Shown here: positions 5,021 to 12,719 of the stretch, in pieces
Layout: every line of letters begins with the position of its first letter
How positions within the stretch are numbered: position 1 is the first letter of the stretch
Program-made: the position numbers and the translations under genes
The notes under the pieces: generated by a model
Database searches by the model: none
Told to the model about the DNA's origin: nothing
What the model saw: only the letters and a program-made list of their open reading frames with translations
Assembly: GCA_015663065.1 (NCBI GenBank)
Contig: DQSX01000243.1
Coordinates: forward strand, 1 to 14,297
Direction: 5' to 3'
Origin: Sulfurovum sp.
GTDB taxonomy: Bacteria > Campylobacterota > Campylobacteria > Campylobacterales > Sulfurovaceae
DNA length: 14,297 nucleotides

Positions 5021-8000
5021 GCGTTTGTGTTTAATTTATGTTTTTCGTACATATCATAAAATATCGGGATTAGCACTAAACTAAGTATGGCTGAACTTAA
5101 CACGCCTCCAATCATAGGGGCGGCAATACGCTGCATGACTTCCGAGCCTACACCATGGGTATACATGATAGGAAGCAATCCTGCCAGAATAGCAAAGACA
5201 GTCATTAGTTTAGGTCTTACTCTTTGTACCGCACCTTCATAGATGGCTTCATCTAAATGTTTGATAGAAAAATCTTTGCCTTGTTTGTCCTTTGCCTCTT
5301 CAATGCTCTCTTTTAAGTAAACAATCATCACAATGGCTGTCTCTGCGGCTATTCCCAGTAGGGCCATGAATCCTACTATAATGGCTATACTCATATTGAA
5401 CCCAAGTATATCGACATAGAAGAACCCTCCTAAAAGTGCAAAGGGGAGGGTAAAAAACACGATCAATGTTGGTACGATCTCTCCCAAAGCAAAATAGATA
5501 AGTACGAGTATAACAAGCAGTACTGTAGGGATAATCCATATAATTTTTGCCATGGCAGACTCAAGGTACTCAGACTGACCTGCCCATTCTATATAATACC
5601 CCGTAGGAAGTTTTATTTTTTCAAGGGCTTTCATAGCTTCCTCTTTATAGGTCACTACAGACATACCAATCTGAGGCGTAATATAGATAAACGTGACAGG
5701 TGTTGCCATCTCAGACTTAATGACTGAGGCACTTTGTCTATGCTCTACTGTAGCAAATGTCGATAGAGGTACAAAGCCAAAAGGTGTTTTTATTTGTATG
5801 TTGCGTATCTCATTAAGATTGCGTCTTTCCTCTTCTTCAAAACGAAGCGCAATAGGGTAACGCTCCAAACCTTTATACATGGTTGTAATCTTCTTTCCTC
5901 CAATAGCAGCAGAGGTGTAGTCCATAATAAGCGACTTGGAAATGTTGTAACGCTTTAAGGCTTCTGTGTCGATGTTAATATCTATGAAAAATCCTGCAGA
6001 TGCTTGGTCTGAAATAATAGACTGTGTACTTTTTAACTCACGTAGGGTACGTTCAATATCTTGTGCAACCTTTTGCAAACCTTTAGCATCTTTTCCATAA
6101 AGTTTAATACCTAGAGGTGTCCGTATACCTGAAAGCAGCATATCAATACGTCCACGAATAGGGTACGTCCATGAGTTTACAAGTCCTGGGACCTGAAGTG
6201 CTTTGTCCATCTCTGCCATCAATTTTTCTGTAGTCATACCCTCTCTCCATTGCTCTTTTGGCTTAAAGGTAATGATGGTCTCTATCATTCCTAGTGGTGC
6301 AGGGTCTGTAGCAGAATTTGCCCGTCCTCCTTTACCAAAGACAGTTGCAACTTCGGGAAAACTTTTAATAATCTTGTCGGTTTTTTGCGTCAAAGCCTTA
6401 CTCTGATCTACAGAGATACCATAAGGGGTTACGGGCATATACATGACAGTTTGCTCATCGAGCATTGGCATGAACTCCCAGTTTAGTTTCTGGTATAGAG
6501 GTACGGCAAGTAAAAGCAGTGCAGCTGCAATGGCAATGACAAAGTATTTGAACTTTAGTCCATAGGTTAAAAGTGGGTGATATAACCAAATGAAAAATCT
6601 GTTTAGAGGATTTTTCGACTCTGGGATGATTTTTCCTTTAACAAAATAAATCATAAGTACAGGTACCAGTGTCACTGCAAGTATAGCACCTGCAGTCATG
6701 GCAAATGTTTTGGTAAAGGCCAAAGGTCTAAAGAGTAGTCCTTCTTGTCCTGATAGAGCAAAAATAGGAAGAAAAGAGACAACAACCAATGCTAAAGCGA
6801 AGAAGATAGGCCGTCCTACCACTTGAGATGCTTTGACAATGGCTGTAATACGTTCATGCTCTTTTAGGCTTCGTCCATGTTTTATTTCTTCTTTAAATAT
6901 GGCTTTATGGGCATTTTCTATCATGACAATGGAGGCATCTACCATGGCCCCGATGGCTATGGCAATCCCTCCTAAAGACATGATGTTTGAACCTATGCCA
7001 AAGAGTTTCATCAGTAGAAATGTCAGACCTATGGTTAAAGGCAAGACAATCAGTACAATAAGCGATGAGCGAAAGTGCATTAAAAACAGACCTATGATAA
7101 TGACAACAATAATACTCTCTTCTATGAGGGTACCTTTGAGTGTATCTACTGCTTTTGAGATGAGTTCAGAACGATCATAGGTGGTGACTACATCTACACC
7201 CTCTACTTTTAATTCAGCCATTTTATTTTTTATGCGTTCAAGTGCACTATAGACATCTTCTCCGTAACGAAGCATGACAATACCACCTACGACTTCACCT
7301 TCTCCGTTTAAGTCTGCCATACCCCTTCTTGCTGCGGGTGTTTTCTCGACACGACCAATGTCTCCTAGTGTTAAAGGAACGTCACCTTTAGAAGTAATTA
7401 CGAGATTTTCTATTTCATTTAAATCTTTGATATATCCTTTGGCTTGGACCATCCACTCATAGCCATTTTGTATAACAATACCTCCACCAGTATCATTGTT
7501 GTTCTCTTTGAGTGTTTTTACTACATCTCTAATGGAGAGATTGTATTGAACCAGGGCATCATTGTTTATAGTGATTTGGTAGGTAGGTATGAATCCTCCA
7601 ATCGTGGCTACTTCGGAGACACCATCAACCCCCATCAGTGCATATTTGTAGTAATAGTCTTGCAAAGTACGCAGCTCTTCAAGGTTTTTTGTTTTTGAAG
7701 TTAATGCATATTCATATGCCCAACCCACACCAGAAGCATCTGGTCCTAGTGTAACTTCCATCTCGTCAGGAAGTTGAGACTGTATGGAGGCGAGTTGTTC
7801 AAGTACACGTGAACGTGCCCAGTAAAGGTCAGTATCTTCTTTAAAAATGATATATATCAGTGCATTTTCATAGGTTGAAAAACCACGTACCGTCTCAATG
7901 TTGGAGATGGCAAGAAATTGTGACACTAAAGGATAGGTTCCCTGATCTTCGATAATTTCAGGACTCTGTCCCTTCCATGTTACCTGTACAATGACTTGTG

Positions 8001-8133
8001 GGGGAGAGAGGTCTGGCAAAGCATCTAAAGGTGTGTGTTTCATGGACCAGATAGACCCCATAATAATAAACACAGATGCCATAAGGATAAGAAAACGGTT
8101 TTTTACAGAAAAGGCTATAAGTTTTTCAATCAT
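5017..8133 (-). CDS. cusA: CusA-type copper/silver efflux RND pump
   Basis: Inner-membrane proton-driven pump of the heavy-metal RND family, 1038 residues, normal length. From remembered E. coli CusA, the three Met metal ligands (M573, M623, M672) align with Met566 (YMP), Met616 (PLGM) and Met665 (RIDM) at one constant offset; zinc pumps (CzcA) lack them. The proton-relay residues are also present: Asp399 (GAMVD), Glu931 (AAE) and Lys975 (RPK). Three of four Met pairs of the E. coli relay path seem kept, while M271-M755 appears to be Ala268 and Lys748. ATG 8133 has an AGGAG site and lies 12 bp after the adaptor gene. The stop codon lies in the palindromic element downstream. Copper/silver specificity is well supported, not proven. 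Confidence 0.95.
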   Translation of the reverse strand: MIEKLIAFSVKNRFLILMASVFIIMGSIWSMKHTPLDALPDLSPPQVIVQVTWKGQSPEIIEDQGTYPLVSQFLAISNIETVRGFSTYENALIYIIFKEDTDLYWARSRVLEQLASIQSQLPDEMEVTLGPDASGVGWAYEYALTSKTKNLEELRTLQDYYYKYALMGVDGVSEVATIGGFIPTYQITINNDALVQYNLSIRDVVKTLKENNNDTGGGIVIQNGYEWMVQAKGYIKDLNEIENLVITSKGDVPLTLGDIGRVEKTPAARRGMADLNGEGEVVGGIVMLRYGEDVYSALERIKNKMAELKVEGVDVVTTYDRSELISKAVDTLKGTLIEESIIVVIIIGLFLMHFRSSLIVLIVLPLTIGLTFLLMKLFGIGSNIMSLGGIAIAIGAMVDASIVMIENAHKAIFKEEIKHGRSLKEHERITAIVKASQVVGRPIFFALALVVVSFLPIFALSGQEGLLFRPLAFTKTFAMTAGAILAVTLVPVLMIYFVKGKIIPESKNPLNRFFIWLYHPLLTYGLKFKYFVIAIAAALLLLAVPLYQKLNWEFMPMLDEQTVMYMPVTPYGISVDQSKALTQKTDKIIKSFPEVATVFGKGGRANSATDPAPLGMIETIITFKPKEQWREGMTTEKLMAEMDKALQVPGLVNSWTYPIRGRIDMLLSGIRTPLGIKLYGKDAKGLQKVAQDIERTLRELKSTQSIISDQASAGFFIDINIDTEALKRYNISKSLIMDYTSAAIGGKKITTMYKGLERYPIALRFEEEERRNLNEIRNIQIKTPFGFVPLSTFATVEHRQSASVIKSEMATPVTFIYITPQIGMSVVTYKEEAMKALEKIKLPTGYYIEWAGQSEYLESAMAKIIWIIPTVLLVILVLIYFALGEIVPTLIVFFTLPFALLGGFFYVDILGFNMSIAIIVGFMALLGIAAETAIVMIVYLKESIEEAKDKQGKDFSIKHLDEAIYEGAVQRVRPKLMTVFAILAGLLPIMYTHGVGSEVMQRIAAPMIGGVLSSAILSLVLIPIFYDMYEKHKLNTNA

Positions 8134-8145
8134 TCGCTACTCCTC

Positions 8146-9372
8146 TTAATAGATACTGTTAATTTGTGCATCAGAATCCATCATAAAGAGAGCATTGTTT
8201 ACAATGTTTTCATCTTTGTGTAATCCTTTTTTGACAATGAAGTAGGTTTGGTCAAGAGGTTCTATTTCTATCTCTATAGGTTCATATTCGCCTTTGAATT
8301 CTGTAGCCAGAAATGCATACCATTTTCCATCTTTTCGTAATGCAGCCGTACGGGGAATAATCAATTGCTCTTTTTGTGTAGACATACTATGCAGTTTTGC
8401 ATACATACCTGGAAGCAGTATATTTTCTTCGTTTTTTACTAAAAGACGAAGTGTAGCAGTTGCTTCTTTAGTATTTATTATCGGAATAAGCTGTACTTTT
8501 TGTGCAGAAAAAATCTTTTCTGTTTGTGCTACAGTGAGTGAGTATTCTTCGATATTTGACAAATTCTTTAACTCTTTTTGGAATATTTTTGCCTCCATCC
8601 ATACTTCGTCCAAATTGACAATTTCAAAAAGTTTCTCTTGCTTCTTAATGGCTGATCCCTCATTGAGACTTTTCATAAATAACCATCCAGATATAGGTGC
8701 ATAAATGGTTGTGTATTCTTGAACGGTTCGTGTTTTTCTAATGGCTTCAATCTCTTGTTTAGATACATTAAGAAGTTTAAGCTTTGCTTTTGCTCCTCTG
8801 AGCATACCTGGTGATGAACGTTGGGCATTGAATTTTATAGAGTTAAGATAATCTTGTTTCGCCTTATAGACTTCAGGAGAATAGATTTTAACAAGTGGAT
8901 CTCCTTTTTTCACTTTTTTATAAAGCGTGTCTGCGTAAAGTACTTCAACAAATCCACTGTACCAAGAAACAACATCAATTTTACGGGCATCAATAGCTTT
9001 AATGTAGCCGTAATTTGTTTGTTTTTTTGCAATAGTATTCACTTTTACTGTGACTGTTCTAACATTAAAAAGTTGTTCAATAACGCTTTTGTTGTTTCGT
9101 TCTTGTAGTTTTTTGGAACTAGGGTTTACGTATTTATTTGTTTGTGCTTCTTCTTCTAACATTTTTTTATGTTCTTCTGCACTCATTTGTGTCTTAACTG
9201 TAGTTTTTTTTACTTCAGGTTTGGCAGGGATAACTTTTTTATTTACCTCTTTAGATGCACTACATTTTCCTGATTCACATTTCATTTCAGCGTGTATAGA
9301 AGTTATGATTAGTGTCATTGAGAGTAAAAGTAGGGTGAATTTATTTTTCTTAAAGTGTGTGTTTGTTTTCAT
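8146..9372 (-). CDS. cusB: CusB-type periplasmic adaptor with N-terminal MKCxxGKC motif
   Basis: Membrane-fusion protein, 408 residues, linking the RND pump to the outer-membrane channel. A signal peptide (about 1-28, SIHA) is followed by MKCESGKC at 30-37 and a Lys/Glu-rich linker to about residue 95. The barrel-sandwich/lipoyl half (SGFVEVLY, KKGDPLVKIYSPEV) surrounds an alpha hairpin (about 165-215), followed by the beta-barrel and membrane-proximal parts. The KIYSPEV stretch is typical of the CusB/HlyD_D23 branch. E. coli CusB also has an N-terminal metal site, made of methionines; here Cys and Met residues of the motif probably replace it. The ATG shares its A with the stop of the channel gene (TAATG), so translation is probably coupled. 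Confidence 0.92.
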   Translation of the reverse strand: MKTNTHFKKNKFTLLLLSMTLIITSIHAEMKCESGKCSASKEVNKKVIPAKPEVKKTTVKTQMSAEEHKKMLEEEAQTNKYVNPSSKKLQERNNKSVIEQLFNVRTVTVKVNTIAKKQTNYGYIKAIDARKIDVVSWYSGFVEVLYADTLYKKVKKGDPLVKIYSPEVYKAKQDYLNSIKFNAQRSSPGMLRGAKAKLKLLNVSKQEIEAIRKTRTVQEYTTIYAPISGWLFMKSLNEGSAIKKQEKLFEIVNLDEVWMEAKIFQKELKNLSNIEEYSLTVAQTEKIFSAQKVQLIPIINTKEATATLRLLVKNEENILLPGMYAKLHSMSTQKEQLIIPRTAALRKDGKWYAFLATEFKGEYEPIEIEIEPLDQTYFIVKKGLHKDENIVNNALFMMDSDAQINSIY

Positions 9373-10580
9373 TATTTTATTTTTCCTATAAGTGCATCGA
9401 GTTGGGCTTGTAATCTTAAGTAAGCAGCTTTTGCAACGGTACGTTCTTCATCTAGATCTAGTTTTTGTTCAAGAAGATTGGTGTAGGTAAAGAGATCCTC
9501 ACCACTCTTTATGGAGGCTTCATTCAGTGCAAACATATGTTTTAGCTTTGGCATACTGTCCTTTTGAATAATGTTATAGATATTGTAATACTCTTTTAAT
9601 TTGGCATAATTTGTACGTATTTCACTTTCAAGAGCAAATTTATAATCCAAAGAAGCACTTTGTGCTGCAAGTGTATCTCTACGTGCTGCTTCTGCTTCAT
9701 TTTTTTCTGTTCCAAAAATTGGCATCGCAAAGCCAACACTTATAGATGCATAATCTTCATATTCCTGACGGTTAAAGTAGCCTATTTGCACAAAAGGATC
9801 AGGATTGACATCTAGTGCCTTCACCTCACTGTTTCGAGAAGCCACTTCTTTTTGTGAAAGTGTTTTTTTATAGCTTGGGTTATTAAAAAGATTTGAGAGA
9901 TAATAGCTTAAAGATTTGGGTTTATGTACGCTAAGATGTTGGGCAATAGAGATGTTTTTTTTCTGTACAAGGTAGGAGAGTTTTGCTTTTTGACTGCTAA
10001 GTACAGCCCTGTATCGTTCCATACGAATATGCAGTCTTGAAAGCAGGAGCTCTGCTGCCATGCTGTTGGAATGATTCATTGTATCTGTCGCTGTATAGGC
10101 ATCATATAGCGCAATATTTTGTTGCGTAAGTTTTTCATAGTTTTTAACAATAGAGATACGCTCTTTAATTTCAATAATAGTATACGCAGTAAGCTTAATC
10201 TGTTGTGCAAGTTTTACTTTAGAAATTTCATAGTCATCAGAAATAACATCTTTTAGTGCATAGGTATACCGTTCTTTGGCATCAAGTTTACCAAACCATG
10301 GGAATCTTTGTTTGTAGTTAATGGCCTGGTATTGCATGGGTTCAAGAGCTCGGTTTGTTGGGTCATCAAAGCGAATATCATTGACATTAAGAATCAATTC
10401 GGGGTTAGACCAATTTTGACTATTTTCAATCCGTTTATCCATTGCAGAAAGTCGGTATTGAATGGCGCGTAGAGAGGGGTGTTTTTCTAATGACTCTTGA
10501 ATGAGTTGATTGATACTGTCAGCATTAATCATTGTTGAGAGTGTAAAAAATGTCAATAGTATAGAGGGTAACTTGTGCAT
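9372..10580 (-). CDS. TolC/CusC-family outer-membrane efflux protein
   Basis: Outer-membrane channel subunit of the copper efflux complex, 402 residues from the chosen ATG. A signal peptide (MHKLPSILLTFFTLSTMINA) precedes two related halves of long helices and short strands typical of the TolC/OEP family. Visible elements are SNPELILNVND in the first half, PDPFVQIGYF and SISVGFAMPIFG in the second, and Ala/Glu-rich helices such as KNEAEAARRD. No lipobox cysteine is seen, unlike E. coli CusC. ATG 10580 has AGGA 5 bases upstream; a TTG at 10631 would add 17 residues before the signal peptide and is rejected. First gene of the operon. The stop overlaps the adaptor start by one base. Confidence 0.9.
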   Translation of the reverse strand: MHKLPSILLTFFTLSTMINADSINQLIQESLEKHPSLRAIQYRLSAMDKRIENSQNWSNPELILNVNDIRFDDPTNRALEPMQYQAINYKQRFPWFGKLDAKERYTYALKDVISDDYEISKVKLAQQIKLTAYTIIEIKERISIVKNYEKLTQQNIALYDAYTATDTMNHSNSMAAELLLSRLHIRMERYRAVLSSQKAKLSYLVQKKNISIAQHLSVHKPKSLSYYLSNLFNNPSYKKTLSQKEVASRNSEVKALDVNPDPFVQIGYFNRQEYEDYASISVGFAMPIFGTEKNEAEAARRDTLAAQSASLDYKFALESEIRTNYAKLKEYYNIYNIIQKDSMPKLKHMFALNEASIKSGEDLFTYTNLLEQKLDLDEERTVAKAAYLRLQAQLDALIGKIK

Positions 10581-10754
10581 ATCTGTCCTAAATGTATGAA
10601 ATGAAATAAATAATAACTGTTTTTTGTGCAAGCACTGTGCACTCTTATTTGAGGTATTTTTTATAAGAGATTAATTCATTGAGTGCTATGTGTGTATGTG
10701 CCAAATAAGTCTGCTAACAGTGAAGAATAGTCTATCTCCACATAAGAAATATGA
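10581..10754 (-). promoter_or_regulatory. intergenic region upstream of the cus operon
   Basis: These 174 bp must hold the cus operon promoter, but no strong -35/-10 pair is visible. GTGCA (10626-10630) and TGCAC (10638-10642) form a small inverted repeat and TATTAT-like -10 candidates lie closer to the gene. There is no CueR-type dyad or E. coli cus-box that I can recognise. A short stem ATAGTC (10727-10732)/GACTAT (10753-10758) lies at the end of the DUF1566 gene. Confidence 0.3.
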
Positions 10755-11171
10755 CTATTTCACAATATTGTTTCTTACACATCGTACATGATAAACACGA
10801 CTCTTGTTATATGCTTCTGCTTCTCCGTAACTCATGGCAATGTACCAGGCTTCTTTTTTTGGATTTTTTGCAAACACAGTCGCTGTCCAGTATCTTCCGT
10901 CATCGCGTATATCAAAACCATTTTTCAGTGCCGGTCGGTTTTGGGTCAGGTCAACGATCGTATAAAATTCTTTCAGTGTGGGAAGACGCCAGTCTTCATA
11001 AGCATCTACGTCTAGTGATGCACAATAAGCCTTAGCTTCACTATGGGTTAACATCACTTCTCCGACATCCTGGTTGTCTTGCCATATAAGCCCGCTTTTT
11101 TCATCTACCTTGGATGAGTTTGCCATAAGCAGTGTAGCGCTGAGTAGAAATGTAGCTGCTATCTGTTTCAT
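10755..11171 (-). CDS. exported DUF1566-type protein (second of a tandem pair)
   Basis: Exported protein of 138 residues with signal peptide MKQIAATFLLSATLLMA. The mature part is one DUF1566/Lcl C-terminal domain: GLIWQD, AxAYCASL, DWRLPTLKE, IVD, RYWTA, AWYIAMSYG and VRCV. The two domain cysteines (in AYC and RCV) likely form a disulfide in the periplasm. The function of the family is poorly known; it is common on exported and surface proteins. The start overlaps the upstream gene by 4 bp (ATGA) and has AAAGGA inside that gene, so the two are translated together. It shares the domain pattern with its neighbour but is far from identical, an old duplication. Confidence 0.85.
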   Translation of the reverse strand: MKQIAATFLLSATLLMANSSKVDEKSGLIWQDNQDVGEVMLTHSEAKAYCASLDVDAYEDWRLPTLKEFYTIVDLTQNRPALKNGFDIRDDGRYWTATVFAKNPKKEAWYIAMSYGEAEAYNKSRVYHVRCVRNNIVK

Positions 11172-11623
11172 TTGCTATCCTTTACCGTTGTACTTTTTAG
11201 GTCTTTTACACAGCGAACACTGTGATTGGTTGTTTTGTAACTGTAGTAGGTCTTCCCTGTACGAAAATCAATGGTCCAGGCACGCGAGAGGGTAGCTGAA
11301 AAATCTATGGAAGTCCAATAGGTACCCTGATTGACATAAGCGAATACAGGATGAATGGCAGGCTCAACACGTGTATAATCTACAATAGTGAGAAGTTCTT
11401 TGAATGTAGGCAGTCTCCACTGTTTCATACCGTCGAGTTCCAATGCCTCACAGTAAGCGCGTGCATCATCCCAGTCTTCAGAACTTTTTTCTGTGAAGCG
11501 GGTGTCTTGCCAGTAGATCGCATTTTTTTTGTCCAGTACCACATTCTGTTTTCCTGACCCGGAAGCAAAAGTGTTAGACTGTATGAGGAGTAAGGCAGAT
11601 AATGCAACGATAGTTTTATGCAT
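11168..11623 (-). CDS. exported DUF1566-type protein (first of a tandem pair)
   Basis: Exported protein of 151 residues. The signal peptide (about 1-21, NTFAS) precedes a single DUF1566/Lcl C-terminal domain: AIYWQD, ARAYCEAL, QWRLPTFKE, LLTIVDY, GTYWTS, AWTIDFRTG and VRCV. The two cysteines, in AYC and RCV, match those of the partner gene. ATG 11623 has AAGGA upstream and a good predicted promoter. It forms a two-gene operon with the next DUF1566 gene (4-bp overlap) and is divergent from a DUF4395 membrane protein. The specific role is unknown. The link to the cus operon downstream on the same strand is uncertain because 174 bp separate them. Confidence 0.85.
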   Translation of the reverse strand: MHKTIVALSALLLIQSNTFASGSGKQNVVLDKKNAIYWQDTRFTEKSSEDWDDARAYCEALELDGMKQWRLPTFKELLTIVDYTRVEPAIHPVFAYVNQGTYWTSIDFSATLSRAWTIDFRTGKTYYSYKTTNHSVRCVKDLKSTTVKDSK

Positions 11624-11666
11624 ATTGTAGGATCCTTTTTGTTTGATATTGAACTGTTTATTACAT

Positions 11667-11694
11667 ATTATAACGCAAAAACTACCTGCATCAA
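11667..11694 (-). promoter_or_regulatory. sigma-70 promoter of the DUF1566 pair
   Basis: On the minus strand, TTGATG (11694-11689), a 16-bp spacer and TATAAT (11672-11667) point toward the ATG at 11623, leaving a leader of about 37 bases with AAGGA before the start. Confidence 0.6.
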
Positions 11695-11767
11695 AGCAGA
11701 GTAAACAAGAAAATAAAAAAGAATATATAAGATAATCTATAGATTTACTTTACTTTAAAATATTTTT

Positions 11768-11776
11768 TGTTACACT
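11768..11776 (+). promoter_or_regulatory. extended -10 promoter of the DUF4395 gene
   Basis: TGtTACACT lies 27-35 bases before ATG 11803, downstream of an AT-rich tract with phased T runs. The leader would be only about 20 bases, enough for the AAAAGGA site at 11791-11797. Confidence 0.4.
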
Positions 11777-11802
11777 GTGAGAATATTATGAAAAGGAATA
11801 TT

Positions 11803-12267
11803 ATGTCTCCTACCTGTCCCATATCTTCTCTACGTATAGACAGCAACCTGGTGAGATTGCTTTCACTGCAGATTGCACTTGTGACTTTATGTTTGTTAGT
11901 AAGCCATGAACCGCTCTTTGCATTCATTTTATTGTTCGATTTTACTGTACGTGCATTGCGGATGCCTTATTTGAGCTTGTTTCACTTAAATGCAACATTT
12001 TTTTTGACAAAGTTTGCTGTAAAAGGTAGATATACGGACGAATCTCCAAAACGATTTTCACTCTTTCTTGGTCTGTTTGTCTCATTTTTACTTACAGTGT
12101 TCTATTTTAACGGATTGCTGTATACGGCACAATTTACTGCGATGATACTCTTCATTTGTGCAGTACTTGAAACAGTGTTTGATTTTTGCATAGGATGTAG
12201 GCTATACTATGTGATACAAATCACAAAAGAGAAATTAAGAAAAACAAAAATGAAGATCATTCCATGA
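11803..12267 (+). CDS. DUF4395-family integral membrane protein
   Basis: Membrane protein of 154 residues. It starts MSPTCPISSLRIDSNLVRL, the typical N-terminus of DUF4395 proteins (CP followed by a short amphipathic helix), and has about four membrane segments. After the last one comes FCIGC, matching the CxGC motif characteristic of the family. The function of the family is unknown; the conserved Cys pair suggests redox or metal chemistry. ATG 11803 is chosen for AAAAGGA 5 bases upstream; the upstream ATG at 11788 would put the ribosome site inside the gene. It precedes an Rrf2 regulator by 28 bp on the same strand and may be cotranscribed with it. A CRP-like palindrome sits in its 3' end. 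Confidence 0.85.
   Translation: MSPTCPISSLRIDSNLVRLLSLQIALVTLCLLVSHEPLFAFILLFDFTVRALRMPYLSLFHLNATFFLTKFAVKGRYTDESPKRFSLFLGLFVSFLLTVFYFNGLLYTAQFTAMILFICAVLETVFDFCIGCRLYYVIQITKEKLRKTKMKIIP
12210..12225. promoter_or_regulatory. CRP/FNR-type palindrome upstream of the Rrf2 gene
   Basis: TGTGATACAAATCACA is a perfect 6-bp inverted repeat with a 4-base spacer and matches the E. coli CRP consensus TGTGA-N6-TCACA in both halves. It lies inside the end of the DUF4395 gene, about 70 bases before the Rrf2 start. Whether it binds a CRP/FNR-family protein is unknown. Confidence 0.4.
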
Positions 12268-12295
12268 GAGATTTGTGTAAAAGGTTTTATGTAAC

Positions 12296-12709
12296 ATGAT
12301 AGGTATCTCTACAAAAACAATCTATGCAGTGGCAGCACTGCATGAACTCTCTTCTATACCCGGAAATGAAGTACTCACCATTAAAGAGGTGGCACAGCGT
12401 GCATCTGTGCCTCAAAACTTTTTAGAGCAAATACTGCTGGCACTCAGAAAGCAGGGCTTACTTACAAGTATAAAAGGTGCCCGAGGCGGGTACCGCCTTG
12501 CCAAGGACTTAAAAGATATTACACTGAAAGATGTTGTACTGATTCTCGAAACAGATGCCCTGTCAGATATTTGCAGAACGAACAATCCAACTTTGAAGCT
12601 TTTTTGGGAAGATGTTAAAGAGGGGGTTGCCAATGTATTTGATACCCCTTTGTCAGAACTGAAGAATTATCAGCAAAAAACAGAGCAGACACTTAATTTT
12701 TCAATATAG
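12296..12709 (+). CDS. Rrf2-family transcriptional regulator without Fe-S cysteines
   Basis: DNA-binding regulator of 137 residues. The winged helix of the Rrf2 family is clear: IKEVAQRASVPQNFLEQILLALRKQGLL at about 29-56 as helix-turn-helix, and the wing SIKGARGGYRLAK at 58-70. IscR-like members hold an Fe-S cluster with three cysteines in the C-terminal third; here only Cys93 is present, so no such cluster is expected. In this it resembles CymR, the cysteine-metabolism repressor of Firmicutes. The next gene, 10 bp away, encodes a sulfur amino-acid enzyme, so control of sulfur metabolism is a reasonable inference. The ATG has AAAAGG at a rather long 11-base spacing. Confidence 0.9.
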   Translation: MIGISTKTIYAVAALHELSSIPGNEVLTIKEVAQRASVPQNFLEQILLALRKQGLLTSIKGARGGYRLAKDLKDITLKDVVLILETDALSDICRTNNPTLKLFWEDVKEGVANVFDTPLSELKNYQQKTEQTLNFSI

Positions 12710-12719
12710 GAAAGATACA

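Noticed and set aside
6833..7180. Plus-strand reading frame opposite cusA, Met-rich
   Set aside because: Antisense shadow of conserved RND segments; the methionines come from reverse-complemented CAT triplets.
5017..8133. Zinc/cobalt/cadmium CzcA pump
   Set aside because: The three copper-ligand methionines are present at the E. coli CusA positions, which the zinc pumps lack.
12296..12709. IscR-like Fe-S sensing by the Rrf2 regulator
   Set aside because: Only one cysteine (Cys93) is present; the other two cluster ligands are missing.
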